From: Mastigamoeba balamuthi
Taxonomy: Eukaryota > Evosea > Mastigamoebida > Mastigamoebidae
NCBI GenBank assembly: GCA_902651635.1
Contig: CACRSC010000039.1
Coordinates: 224,072-288,071, forward strand
Length of the DNA: 64,000 bases
Reading direction: 5' to 3'
The translations under genes and the position numbers were made by a program. Under the pieces are notes generated by a model, which was not told where the DNA came from, did not search any database, and saw nothing but the letters and a program-made list of their open reading frames with translations. Below, in pieces: positions 22,733 through 33,026 of this stretch. The first letter of the stretch is position 1; the number at the start of each line of letters is the position of its first letter.

Positions 22733-23098
22733 TGCATGCCCCAAGACCCAGATCCCTCGCCACCTCAAATGAAGACTCTCTGTGGCCGACTGCAGAAAGT
22801 GGCTTTGTGCCCGCGGTGGCAACTGCCCAGCCGGTGTCCGGGGGAGCTCACCGAGGGCTACCTGCCCAACAAGGTCGTGCTGGTTCCCCCGTAGTCGTTC
22901 AGCTGTTGGCTGGGCCAGAGCTTCTACATCCAGAGTCGCCTCGAGCTGTTCAGGGGCGAGGATAGCGATCTGGGAGCAGCCTTCGAAGTTCGCCCGGTGC
23001 TGATGTTGCCTGCAGAGAGGAAGCGATGTTGGCTGCTTCTGGCCTGAATGCCCATCTTTCCTATTGTTGCTGCCGGGGTGCTCCTGGTCTCCCATGAG
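22733..23098 (-). repeat. Dispersed repeat, copy 2
   Basis: Inverted relative to and similar to 15238-15662, with scattered substitutions and indels. It lies between the fusion gene promoter and the end of the Clu-like gene. A long minus-strand frame crosses it by chance. Confidence 0.65.
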
Positions 23099-23226
23099 CA
23101 ATTTGTAGGGGTGACAGCCAGGCCATTTAGAACACAACAACGCATCCGTACAGTTAGTTGTTCCAGCTGTGTACACAGCAAGCAAGCAGGATCTCGAGAA
23201 CGTGCGTGTGACCCGCGCTGGCCCCC

Positions 23227-26194
23227 TCACCATCTGTCGTCGATAATGGACCAGCGCCGGTCGCAGAACGCGAACACGGCGGGCCCGCGGGGCCACGAGG
23301 GCACGAGGGCCTCGGGCGAGAGCCGCAGCTCGAGCCAGCGGTAGAGGTCCGCCCCGTAGCAGAGCCCCGACATGCCCAGGAACTCGCGGGCCATCACGGC
23401 CGCGGGCCCCGCAGCCCTGCCGGCCCCCTCGCGCAGGTTCCGCGCGATGTTGTGCAGAGCGAACCTGTTCTGCGTGTTGGCCGAGAGGCACTCGAAGTAC
23501 TTGTCGCGCGACGCCGCCAGCAGCCGCCTCCTCTCCCGCGGGTCCGCGGCTGCGGCGTCGGCCTGCAGCCTGAGGTCCCACGCCTGCTGGAACGACAGGA
23601 AGAACAGCTGCCGCACCTCGGGCTCCACGCGCAGGTGCCCGAGGCCGTCGCCCGCGAGCGCCACGGTGCCCTCGAGGAGGCTCGCGGGCTCCGCGCCCGG
23701 CCGCCCGTCGCGCATGCCGACGGCGTGCAGCGTGCGCGAGAGGGCTGCGCGGACCAGCCCGCCCTGTGCGGCCCTCAGCGCGCCGTGGCCGCGGCCAGCG
23801 AGGGGGAAGCGGGCGTCGCAGAGCCGCTCGACGGCGTCCCACGTGTCGCTGTCGCCCTCGAGGACGCGCCCGGCGATGTTGCGGACCACCTCGGAGCTGT
23901 CGGCCTGCGCCGCCGAGCGCATGACGAGCCTGCAGAGGCCCTTGATTGCCCTTGGCAGAGTCGCCAGCGGTCAGCGGGGCGGTAGTCGTCGCATGGGCTC
24001 GGGGGAGGGCGCACCTCGAGAGGATCTCGACGAGCACCGCGTCCTTGAGCGAGCTGAGCTGCGCGGCCTGCCAGACGCTGCCGAGCAGGCGCATGTTGAT
24101 GCCGCGCCAGTGCAGCAGGAAGACGAGGAACGGCGCTGGCAGGCCGGGCTCCTGTCCCCACAGGGTCTCCAGCATCCTCACTGTCTTCGGAGTGGGCGGG
24201 GGCACTTGAGGACGCGGCGCATGGGCTGTACTGCGCTGTGTGCTCACCGAGGGGAGGTGCACTTGCGTGAGGAAGTCGAGGGCCTTGTGGATGTCCTCTG
24301 CGACACCCCGGCTCTCCTCCTCCGAGACCCAGCAGGTGAACGCGTCGTTGCAGAGCTCCGCCGAGTAGTACTTGAGGAACTCGGCCCGGAAGAGCCGCGA
24401 GAGCTTGTGCCCCTCCTCTGCGGACACAGTACCCACGTGAGGAGCAGCGCAGCAGAGGCTTCCTCCCTCCCTCGACGGGGTGGGCACCTCGTGGAGGGAA
24501 CACACGGGCAAAGTCGAGGCAGTAGAGGTCCTTGTTGGCCCTGTGCACCTCAAAGTCGATGGGCATCCTCGTGTAGAACTGCGTGCGGTGTTGCGTGAGC
24601 AGCGCCTTGAAGCGGAGGGCGAGCCCCCTTCCGGACGCACGGGCATTCTGCCGTGGACGGGCACCCAGTGCGCGCGCAGTCCGAGCCACCGGCCGATCGC
24701 GTCGACGGTCTTCTTCTCGTGGTTGTGCTTGCTGCGGCGGTGCCCTGGTCAGCGCAAGGCAGCGGGGGAGTGGCGCGGTGCGGGGCGGACATGGAGTCGG
24801 CGACAGTGGCGCCGGCGTCGGAGGAGCCGAGGACGAGGGTGTCGCGGCCCACGGGGAGGATGGAGGAGGCCAGGACGCGGTAGCCGCGCCAGTCGACCAT
24901 GCACATCAGCGGGAAGCGCACGCGCGAGAGGTAGCCCGACATGAGCGCCGCGTAGGCGAAGCCCTGCAGCCCCTTCATCTCGTGGGCGCCCACCTTGAGC
25001 GCCTCCTCCAGCGACCCCATGTACACGTTGTGGTTGTCCACCGCAAACTTGTAGAAGATCTGCGCGGCACACGGGTCAATTGATTCGCGCTGCAACGTTC
25101 TTCTCGTCACCGTCACCGGGCGCATCACCCCGTGACTCAATTGAATTGGGCAGTCTAAAAGCGAATTCATGAGCGAACCCGACATAAAAAGCCGAGCGAT
25201 GGCCATATCAATTGACCTCGTTCGAAACAGCCCATCCAATATCAACATCTTGCGAGTGGGCAGGTCACAGCCTCACGGCGGGGGGGGTGTTTGAATAACA
25301 TTCGCGGGTAATGCGCGTGTAATTCGGTGGTAAATATGCACCCGCGATCAATTGAATGGGGGGCAGCGGCGGGAGGGGGTACTGACGCCGTTGACGACGT
25401 ATTTCTCGCCGCCAGCCCAGCCGCCCGCGCGGACGGGGGCGAGGGCCCTCTGGTGCGCGGGGAGGAACTGCTGCTCGACGAGGGAGCGCGCACCCGCGAG
25501 GGCCTCGCGCACAAAGGCCTCCTCGAGGTCTGCCAGCCTGCGCACAAACACCTCGCGCTGCTCCACGCCGCTGCGCAGGTGCTCCTTCCGGATGCTCCCG
25601 TACTCGGCGTCCCAGTCCCTCCCCCTCATCGACGCCTGCCCTTCCCATTTTCCCGGAATCACACCCAATGATATTTTCCAGAATTCCCGTATCTCCACGT
25701 CAGAGACCTCTTTTCCTCCCCGCGAGGTGACGCGGAGATAGCGCACCACGTCGTCGATCTCCGGGAGCCCTGTGCTGCCGTCCTCGCTGTCCCTCCGGCC
25801 GTACACTGCGCACTGAGCGGTGGGCGCCGACCCCAGAGGGGGGGCGCAGGGGGCGTGTGCGGGTACTGTCGGCGGTGTAGTAGCGGTTGCCGGGGCCCCC
25901 GAGGTACACGCGCAGTGGCTCCTCCTGCTCCTCCTGCTCCTCCCGGGGCTCCCGGGGCTCCCGCGTGTCCTCCGGCGGCCCCGAGTTGTCGTAGGGCGCC
26001 GCCTCGGGCGTGGCGCGGCCCGCGACCACAGGCACGTCCTGCGGGGAGGGAGTGAGGGGTGGGGTGGTGGAGGAGTCAGGGGGCGGGGGAGGCGTCTGGC
26101 CTGCTGGGGGCGCTGCCCGCTGTCCGCCATGAGAGGCCGGTGGCCAAAGATATGGAAATATCTGCCGCAGCTTCGTGGATTCCCCCAGAGGCAT
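23227..26194 (-). CDS. Clu-domain protein (clustered-mitochondria family, short form)
   Basis: The CLU core is evident: IFYKFAVDNHNVYMGS, HEMKGLQGFAYAALMS, FPLMCMVDWRGYRVLASSIL and TLVLGSSDAG. It is followed by the family's MPIDFEVHRANKDLYCLDFA and RLFRAEFLKYYSAELCNDAF. Clu proteins bind mRNAs of mitochondrial proteins and keep mitochondria dispersed. The C-terminal part (about 24200-23227) is helical and matches nothing further I can name. TPR repeats typical of full-length Clu (about 1,300 residues) are not visible, so this is a shorter relative of about 850 residues. The N-terminus (MPLGESTKLRQIFPYL) is Pro- and Glu-rich. A large intron (about 25380-25065) contains repeated TCAATTGA. Pieces of this gene recur at 14802, 30820, 32520 and 38330. 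Confidence 0.75.
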
Positions 26195-26689
26195 CTGAGT
26201 CCAGGCGAGGCTCGCACTTGGTGGATAGACGTGGCGGGAATCTAATGCGACCCAGAGGCCCTTGTGCCGCCTGGGCCTCGAGGTCAGTGAAGCGTCTGGC
26301 GCCCTGAGCTCTCGGTTCAACTTTTGTTGCCACACAAGATTCTNATCCGAGTCGTACTGGAACTACCCGGTGCGGTGCGGCGATCGCTCGTCCTCATGCA
26401 GAGGGTCGGTTCTCGCGAATCCATCATGGGCTCGGGCTCTGGCGGCTCGGAGGAGGACCTGAGTACAGACGAGGCTCGCACTTGGTGGATACACGTGGCG
26501 GAAATCTAATGCGGCCCAGAGGCCCTTGTGCCGCCTGGGCCTCGAGGTCAGGGAAGCGTCTGGCGCCCTGAGCTCTCGGTTCAACTTTTGTTGCCACACA
26601 AGATTCAAACGAAGTGCCGAGGGGGCAGGACAGCAGCACTGCATTGATCTCGACGCACACTAGAGGCAAAGCAGCAACACTGCATTGAT
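26195..26689. repeat. Direct repeat around an ambiguous base
   Basis: About 140 bp ending at 26343 are repeated at 26468-26607 (shared GAGGCTCGCACTTGGTGGAT and CCGCCTGGGCCTCGAGGTCA). The first copy stops exactly at the N at 26344. The region is upstream of the Clu-like gene start. A misassembly or a genuine tandem duplication both fit. Confidence 0.6.
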
Positions 26690-27335
26690 CCTGCACACCG
26701 CAGAGGCAAGACGAGTGCCCTAGACTCACAGAACTGCCTCGTGCGCAATGACATGGAGGAGGAGTTGTACTTGAAGTCAATCAGTATCGACAGGTACTTC
26801 TGTGGAGACAACCACGCAGTTTCCCAGACAAGAAACACAGATTCAGGACCGGACGGCCTTGGTATCGGGCTCGATTCCGCCTGAGGCGTCAGAGTGGCAA
26901 AAATGAGGCTTCATCAGTTATTTGTGTGGGTTTGGGTTCGTCGTCAAGGGTATCAGACAAATGGGTATCATCATCTGAAGCCTTAATGTTGTCCCTCGTA
27001 TGAATCGCCCCATAAATCATGTGATTTTGGTTCGGTAACCGCACTTGTGGGTCAGCTGAGCAATTTACCCGCGAGGTCGAAGGACACCGACAGCGGTGGA
27101 TGGCCGTGTGGATTCGCTGGAGGGGCCGTACGGGAGGGGTGAGCGTCGCCCAGTCCGAAGTCCCCGCTTTTTCCGCAGAATGTTGTCTTACACAGAGCTG
27201 ATGTCATCGTTGCAGAGAATACGCTCGTCCTCCAGTGTGCGGAGTAGTTGGAAGGCACACGCGTGTGTCGCGGGCTCGCGGGTATCGAATGCAGGGCTCC
27301 CGCAGGACGTCCGCGAGGCAGCGAGTATCACGCCC
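26690..27335 (+). repeat. Long inverted repeat, left arm
   Basis: About 640 bp match 31830-32480 in inverted orientation. Shared words include AATGACATGGAGGAGGAGTT, GGTATCGGGCTCGATTCC, GGCTTCATCAGTTATTTGTG and GGCCGTGTGGATTCGCTGG. Beyond this arm lies the N-terminal part of the Clu-like gene. Beyond the right arm lies a fragment of the same gene in reverse, so this is an inverted segmental duplication rather than a transposon end. Confidence 0.75.
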
Positions 27336-27499
27336 GGTGTCCGCGAGGCAATTGAGCACGATCACCAAACCTCGCGGGATTGAGTTTTCCTGCGCCTCGC
27401 ACGTGAGGTGCATGGGCGCCTTGGCAGTTGCTCGTGTACACGGGGCTCCTGGCGTCGGCGAGGGTCGCGACGGCCGCGTGGCCCCCGGGTGAAGCAGGC

Positions 27500-27660
27500 C
27501 CTGGGTTTCATCTTGGGACACCGACCCGGACGCCTTCGGCAAGTGGTAACAGGACGATGTCGAGAACTTTATGGCGGAGCGCTACTGCAGCCCCGGCAGC
27601 ACCATTCGGGTCCCCGCTGCTCATGAGTTCCTCGGGCAGCAGCGGCTAGCGTGGCACCAG
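27500..27660 (+). pseudogene. Family A SAM-like fragment
   Basis: One frame reads DDVENFMAERYCSPGSTIRV followed by PAAHEFLGQQ, matching the SAM-like domain of family A (ADVEHLVAQRYCSPRSVVRV). The frame is interrupted and the rest of the domain is missing. Confidence 0.7.
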
Positions 27661-27689
27661 GTGCTCGCAGAGAGAACAGATGTGAGGAC

Positions 27690-27819
27690 GTCCTCGGGCT
27701 GTGCCAGCAGACAGTCAGTGAAAAACCCCGCCGCGTTTCACCACGACGTCCTCCAACGCCGGCATCCCCCTTCTTCTTCTTCTTCCCGCGGAACTCCCAG
27801 CTCTCCTTGGCGTTCTCCA
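27690..27819 (-). pseudogene. Family A exon 1 remnant, divergent from the intact copy
   Basis: The minus strand reads MENAKESWEFRGKKKKKGDA, matching the first exon of the copy at 35038 (MENTKESWAFRGKKKKGDV). It then shifts frame and ends. It sits head-to-head with the intact gene at 28006 across the shared promoter motif. Confidence 0.75.
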
Positions 27820-27839
27820 TGCGCAGCGGGCGGCTGGCG

Positions 27840-27990
27840 GTGAACGAGAAGCGAGAAAATCAAGTGGGAGTTCGTAAGATTTTGCCGCCCTTCGTCCGTG
27901 ACGACGCATTTGCTTGTGTCATAGGCGCACTCTCGTCTCTCTACTGGTCTACTTTTCGGTCGATCGCTGTCCCCACCCCTTCGAGTCCCG
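27840..27990. promoter_or_regulatory. Family A promoter motif, copy 2 (bidirectional)
   Basis: AACGAGAAGCGAGAAAATCA, GTTCGTAAGATTTTGCCGCC and CATTTGCTTGTGTCATAGGC are conserved with 35055-35145. They lie between two divergent family A starts. Confidence 0.65.
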
Positions 27991-28005
27991 CTCACAAGCA
28001 AGCAG

Positions 28006-30015
28006 ATGCAGAGCGCCGAGAGCTGCACGATCCGCAAGACGAGGAAGGGCGCCGACGACAGCGAGGTGATCGTCCTGACCCGCGGCCACGTCTACACCGA
28101 CCCCGAGCAGCCGCACGTCGGCCTGATCGTCGTGCTGGACTTTCTCCCGTGCACCTCGAGCAGGAGGTGCGCGCGCACATAGCGCCGGCACACGCACACC
28201 GGGCCAGCAGGAGAGGGGACCGCCGGGGGGGGCCCGTGCGCGAGTGTGGCTGTTGGCCCCGTGACATAAAACGCACGACCCGCGTGTTCTGCCGAAGGGA
28301 AACGGGCACGGGGGAAATGGGCCCTCCGAGTCGTCCTTGTGTTCATACAGGCACGCGGGGCGCTGTGGGGCTGCGGGGCTGCGGATTGTGGTACTGCGGG
28401 GAGGGCACAGGCTGCAGCGCGGGCACTCTGGAACTCCAGAGCAAGCGTCTGACGGGTCTGGCTGTCGCGCTGCCAGGGTCATTGTCTACGCCGCGCTGAG
28501 GACTGGCGGAGGCGGCTGGACCGTGCGCTCTGTTGTGGGCTCGAGGCTCAAGCCGTACCTGGGACAGAGCGACGAGTTGCTGGGCACCACCGACAAGGAG
28601 ACAATAAAGAGGATAGCAGAGCAGAGCGACAAGGAGGCGATCCGCGGTCTCAGGTGACCCCCATACCCCCCATACCTCCCATACCCCCATCCCACCATCC
28701 CTCGCCTGCCTCTGCTGACGCCACTGGCCTCACAAGGATGCCCTGGGAGGTCCAGAGTGCCACCGCCAAGCCACTGGTGTCCGAGCACCCCCACGACGAC
28801 TCCCTGCTCCCGTCCCTCGCGTCCTCCGCGGCGCTGACCTCCATGACCAGGCCCGCCGAGCCTGAGCCGAGGCAGTCTGGCTCCATCTCTGGGCCCGCCC
28901 TGCCCGCGCCCTACGTGCCCAAGCCGTCCGCGACCCAGACCCTCGTGCCCAAGCTGCTCGGCTGCGCCGACCCTGTGCCCTTCGTGCCACCGACCTCCGT
29001 GTCCACGTCCGTCGTCCCCAAGGTCATCGATCCCAATCTCGCCGGCCTCAAGTCGCGTGCCCCAGAGTCCCTCCAGCCTTCTAAGCCATTGGGGGCCCGG
29101 GCCCTTCTGATGCCCTTCACGTCCGGCCCCTTCAGGAACTATGAGGCACACCGACAGTCGCGCAGGCTCGCTTCCAAGCCATCGGAGCCCCGGCCCCTCC
29201 CCATTCCCTCCGGCTTCTCCTCCTCCGAGCGCAAGGCCTGCAACGACCTCAGGACCTCTGAGCCCGACTCTGCCACGCTCGCTGAGGCCACACCCCCCGA
29301 GCCCAAGGCTTCCGAGCCTCTGGCGGCCACCGAGGCTGCCAGCGGGGCCGACGCGGAGCCGAGATGGGCCAGCGGCGAAGAGGCAGCCGCGGCAATGGCC
29401 CCCTCTGCTGAGGCAGAGGGCCAGTCCTGCTGCACCGAGCACATACACAGCGAGATAGCCAAGAGCCTGGAGCTGTTTGTGCGCGAGCTCGAGCTGTCGC
29501 ACCGCGAGTCCCGCCAGGCCGTCAAGGACGCCAGGGAGATTCTCGACAACTACCGCGCCGCGAACGGGATGCCGCCCCTCAAGAAGCACAGGAGCTCGGG
29601 CACCAGCAGCAGCGCCGGCGGGCTCTCGGACGCCGACGCCAAGAGCGTCTGGGACATCGAGCCAGATGTCTTTGCCGCGTGGACCCAGGGGCGCATCGCG
29701 AGGTTCGTGGCCCTGCGCTTCTGCGGCCCCGACAGCGCCATACGCGTCCCCGCCGTCTGCGAGTTCCTCTGCCAGAACCCGCACATGGGCCTCGGGGGGC
29801 AGGCCCTCCTCGCCCTCGGCAGCATCACCGACCTGCTGCAGATCTTCGCTGCTGTGGCTGAGAGCAATGGCCGCGCGATGCCCCCTGGCCTCGAGGCCCA
29901 GGTTTCTGACTTCTGGCGTGTCATTGACGCCTTCCAGCTCCGCGCCGCCGCCAAGCGCGCCGCGCTGTCCCTCGACCCCCGCAGGGCCTCGCCCTCCCGT
30001 CCCCCAGCCGAGTAG
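28006..30015 (+). CDS. Family A protein, intact copy
   Basis: Three exons (28006-28166, 28477-28653, 28737-30015) with consistent phases encode 538 residues. Residues 1-113 form a conserved N-terminal domain (GHVYTDPEQPHVGLIVVLDF, IVYAALRTGGGGWTVRSVVG, ELLGTTDKETIKRIAEQ). It is followed by a family-wide MPWE motif at the start of exon 3. A Pro/Ser-rich linker of about 220 residues follows, with repeated PRPLPIPSGFSS-type units, then a coiled coil (SLELFVRELELSHRESRQAV) and a basic PLKKHR motif that could be a nuclear signal. The C-terminal 110 residues are SAM-like (VFAAWTQGRIARFVALRF, FLCQNPHMGLGGQALLAL). No catalytic motif is visible. I do not recognise the N-terminal domain. Role unknown; protein-protein assembly, possibly nuclear, is inferred. 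Confidence 0.75.
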
Positions 30016-30819
30016 GGGCGGACGTGAGGGAAACACGCCAATGTACTGTTTGTTCTCTTGGGTCCTCAGGGAATTCGATCAGTACCATTTGCAAGTTTAC
30101 TAGATGCGCAGAAATGCTCACTTCTCACCGGTTGGGGGGATCAGGGTGAAGCCGAGAAGAGTTTCCATACCGTCTCAGCTCAGAGACCTCGAAAATCTGA
30201 AACAAGAGTCCCTGTGCCGCGATGAGCACCACGTAGAGGCACTGAAGTGGGGGTCGTGACCCTCCTGCAACCGTACAGACTCTTTGCCTCCAGAGGCGTG
30301 AGGCCAATGTAAGGGGTTGCAATTCGGGCGCCCTTGAGATTTGTGGGCTGGCCCAGTGCCCTGATGGCCATCTTGCCTCGGTCACGGATGCAGGAGCTTA
30401 GCTCGGCTCGGCCTCTATGGCCCTGGAGTGCAAGGCCTGCTTCAGCATCTCGTCCACCTCCTTCTCGTCGATGACAGGGTCGAACGAGGCCTACTCGTCC
30501 GACTGGAACAGTGTCCTATCGACTCTTTCTTCCTCCAGAGTACCCGGATTCTGATCGGACTGACCGAATATTCGGAATTTTGCTACCCCTTCGTCTCTTT
30601 CTGAAGACTGTAGCTGGATTGTCTTCCGTTTCTGGGGCCAGAGGGCTGCTCTTTCCGTGGGACTGAAGGGGATTGAGGTCCATTGTAAGGCAATGGGGCA
30701 GTGCGGCATCAAGTGAACACGGGATTCACTGTACTGAGTCCAAAATGGTACGCAATGGATCACGCAATACTCAACGCGAGCGAAAGCTGAGCCTCATGGA
30801 GGGCTGCGGGCTGCACAAA
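30016..30819. other. Intergenic, short unassigned frames
   Basis: Minus-strand frames at 30125-30385 and 30491-30763 lack recognisable domains or support from splicing. They could be decayed gene pieces. No gene is called. Confidence 0.4.
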
Positions 30820-31050
30820 GGATGAAAGATGAAGGAGCCCATCCATGGCCAACAGCTTGCAAGTTGGCAGGTCATTGTCATGCGACTGGAGGAAATCGAT
30901 GCCGCGGAGGTATTTCGGCGGATAATGTACGTCCGCGATCAATTGAATCGAGGGCAGCGGCGGGCAGGAGAGTACTGACGCCGTTGACGACGTACTTCTC
31001 GCCGCCGGCCCAGCCGCCCGCGCAGAAGGGGGCGAGGGCCCTCTGGTGCG
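30820..31050 (-). pseudogene. Fragment of Clu-like gene, second
   Basis: Matches 25222-25455 of the Clu-like gene in the same orientation: GATCAATTGAAT, GTACTGACGCCGTTGACGAC and CTCGCCGCC-GCCCAGCCGCC are shared. It includes part of an exon and adjacent intron, joined abruptly to the family A promoter at 31065. Confidence 0.75.
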
Positions 31051-31064
31051 CACGACGAGCAACA

Positions 31065-31140
31065 AGGTGCGAGTCCGTCAGATTCTGCAGGCTATCTGTG
31101 ACTCAACTGTCTGTTGCTTGTGTCGCAGGCGGACTCGCCT
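31065..31140. promoter_or_regulatory. Family A promoter motif, copy 3
   Basis: GTGCGAGTCCGTCAGATTCT followed by TGACTCAAC and GCTTGTGTCGCAGG. It matches the block at 35082 and lies upstream of a family A remnant. Confidence 0.6.
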
Positions 31141-31179
31141 GCCATCTTCTCTCCGATTATCGCCCGAACCCCACTCGCA

Positions 31180-31408
31180 AGCACGATGGAGCGCCGAGAG
31201 CTGGGCGAGCCGCAAGCAGACGAAGAGAGCCGACGACGAGGGGGTGGTCGCCGTGAAAGGTGCTTACATCGACCACGAGCAGTCGCACGTCGCAGAGGCT
31301 CCTGCACGCACAGCGCAGATCGACGAGCTCCTGAGCACCGCTGACAAGGCGGCCATCAAGAGGCTCACCGAGCAGAGCCAGATGGAGTCCGCCCGCCGGC
31401 TCAGGTGA
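31180..31408 (+). pseudogene. Family A remnant, N-terminal part
   Basis: Starts ATGGAGCGCCGAGAGCTGGG, resembling exon 1 of other copies, and ends with IDELLSTADKAAIKRLTEQ, the exon 2 signature, followed by a conserved splice-donor-like CTCAGGTGA. Most of the domain between these ends is lost or out of frame. Confidence 0.7.
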
Positions 31409-31449
31409 CTTCCATTCCCCCTCTCGCGCTCGTGCCAGGCGAGAAGACT

Positions 31450-31790
31450 TGAGACGAAGCGGCACACCTGACAGTGGAGCTGGAGCGGTAGGACAACACG
31501 CCAGATGGTGGCAGCCTCGACCTCGAGGCGAGGGGGCATCTGGCAGCCGGTGCTCTCGGCCGCGGCGACGAAAAGCTGTACAAGGTCGACACTGCTGCAG
31601 AGTCTCCTTCCCCGAGGGCCATCTGCGGGTTGTCGTGCAGGAAGTCGCGGACGTCGGGGATGTAGATGACACGGGCGGGCCCGCAGTTGCGCTGATCCAC
31701 GATCACAGTGCCTGGGACCACCTCAGAGTCATTCTCAGCTGCACCATCCCCGTCTCCCTGCGAGACTATCTGGAGGCGGGTCTCGGGCAG
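31450..31790 (-). pseudogene. Family A SAM-like fragment, inverted
   Basis: In antisense it reads VIYIPDVRDFLHDNPQMALG, the core of the SAM-like domain. The same N-terminal/inverted C-terminal arrangement is present at 14060-14740, so the rearranged unit itself was duplicated. Confidence 0.7.
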
Positions 31791-31829
31791 GCCCTTCGCA
31801 GCACAGTCGCTCTGCCTCGCGGTCCCCGG

Positions 31830-32480
31830 GCGTGCGCGCTGCCTCGCCGACGTCCTGCAGGAGCCCTGCATTCGATACCCGCGAGCCCGCGACACACGCG
31901 CGTGCCTCCCAACTTGACCGCACACTGGAGGACGAGCGTGTGCTCGGCAACGATGACATCAGCTCTGTGTAAGATAATATTCTGCGGAAAATGTGGGGAC
32001 TTCGGACTGGGCGACGCTCACCCCTCCCGTACGGCCCCTCCAGCGAATCCACACGGCCATCCACCGCTCTCGTGGTCCTTCGGCCTCGCGGGGGAATTGC
32101 TCAGCTGTCCCACAAGTGCGGTTATTGAACCAAAATCACATGATTTATGAGGCGATTCATACGAGGGACAACATTAAGGCTTCAGATGATGATACCCATT
32201 TGTCTGAGACCCTTGACGACGAACCCAAACCCACACAAATAACTGATGAAGCCTCATTTTTGCCACTCTGACGCCTCAGGTGGAATCGAGCCCGATACCA
32301 AGGCGGAACTGTCTCCACCGTTTGTCATCAAACATTTTCTCTACTTTATTTTTGACTTCGAGTATAACTCCTCCTCCATGTCATTGCGCATAAGGCAGTT
32401 CTGCCTTGGTATCGGTGGATACCATTTCGTTGCACATGTAGCAATTTTATTGGCACTCGTCTTGCCTCGGTAGTGCGCCA
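31830..32480 (-). repeat. Long inverted repeat, right arm
   Basis: Reverse complement of 26690-27335 with about 85-90% similarity by eye and several indels. The two arms enclose roughly 4.5 kb carrying the intact family A gene and three family remnants. Confidence 0.75.
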
Positions 32481-32519
32481 TTTGTGCAGCGCTGTAGTCC
32501 TGTCCCCTCGGCCCTTTGT

Positions 32520-32870
32520 TAAAATCTGTGTGGAAACACTGTATTGTGGACCCCACCCGCTGTCCCGACCTCCAACCGCTTCCCCACCCCGCAGGATGTG
32601 CCCGCGGTCGCGAGCCGCAACGCCCGAGGCGGCGCCCTAGACAACTCGGAGCCACAGGAGCCCCGGGAGGAGCCACTGCGCGAATACCTCGGGGCCCCGG
32701 CAACCGCTACTACACCGGCGACAGTACCACACACCCCCCCTGCGCCCCCTCTGGGGTGGGCGGCCACAGCACAGTGCACGCGATGTGGTGTACGGCAGGA
32801 GGAACAGCGAGGACGGCAGCGCCGCGAAGAAAGCAGGGCGATCCGCAGGCAGAAGAAGGGGGCCAGCGAT
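32520..32870 (+). pseudogene. Fragment of Clu-like gene N-terminal exons
   Basis: Plus-strand copy of 25790-26045 of the Clu-like gene. Shared features are the DVPxVA region, EPREEPLREYLGAP versus EEPLRVYLGGP, and NRYYT followed by the same intron start (GACAGTACC). It is truncated at both sides. Confidence 0.75.
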
Positions 32871-32884
32871 GAGAGAGACGTCGT

Positions 32885-32960
32885 TGAGACTGCTTCGTAC
32901 ACTAAGGTGAGCTTTACACCGGCCCCGAGCAGCCGCAGGTCTCGGTTGTGTAAGTGATGG
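32885..32960 (+). pseudogene. Family A exon 1 scrap
   Basis: CCCCGAGCAGCCGCAGGTCT corresponds to the DPEQPHV region of exon 1 in the intact copy. Only a few dozen bases are present. Confidence 0.5.
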
Positions 32961-33026
32961 ACATCGCTTGGATTGAAAAGCCGGTGTGCGAGTGTCGGAA
33001 GAAAAGAAATCAGCTGGCGAGAGTCC

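Noticed and set aside
21896-24664. 922-codon minus-strand frame linking the Clu-like gene to the zinc-finger gene
   Set aside because: It crosses the end of one gene, an intergenic repeat and the start of another; the apparent continuity is chance.
27651-28499. 282-codon plus-strand frame upstream of family A exon 2
   Set aside because: It runs in a different frame from the conserved exon 1 and through intron 1; the exon-intron model gives matching phases in two paralogues.
29139-30036. Minus-strand frames opposite the intact family A gene
   Set aside because: They have no shared structure with other copies, whereas the plus-strand frame is conserved at protein level between copies.
26690-32480. 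Large DNA transposon with 640-bp inverted ends
   Set aside because: No transposase lies inside, no target duplication is seen, and the homology continues beyond the arms into Clu-like gene sequence, so inverted segmental duplication fits better.
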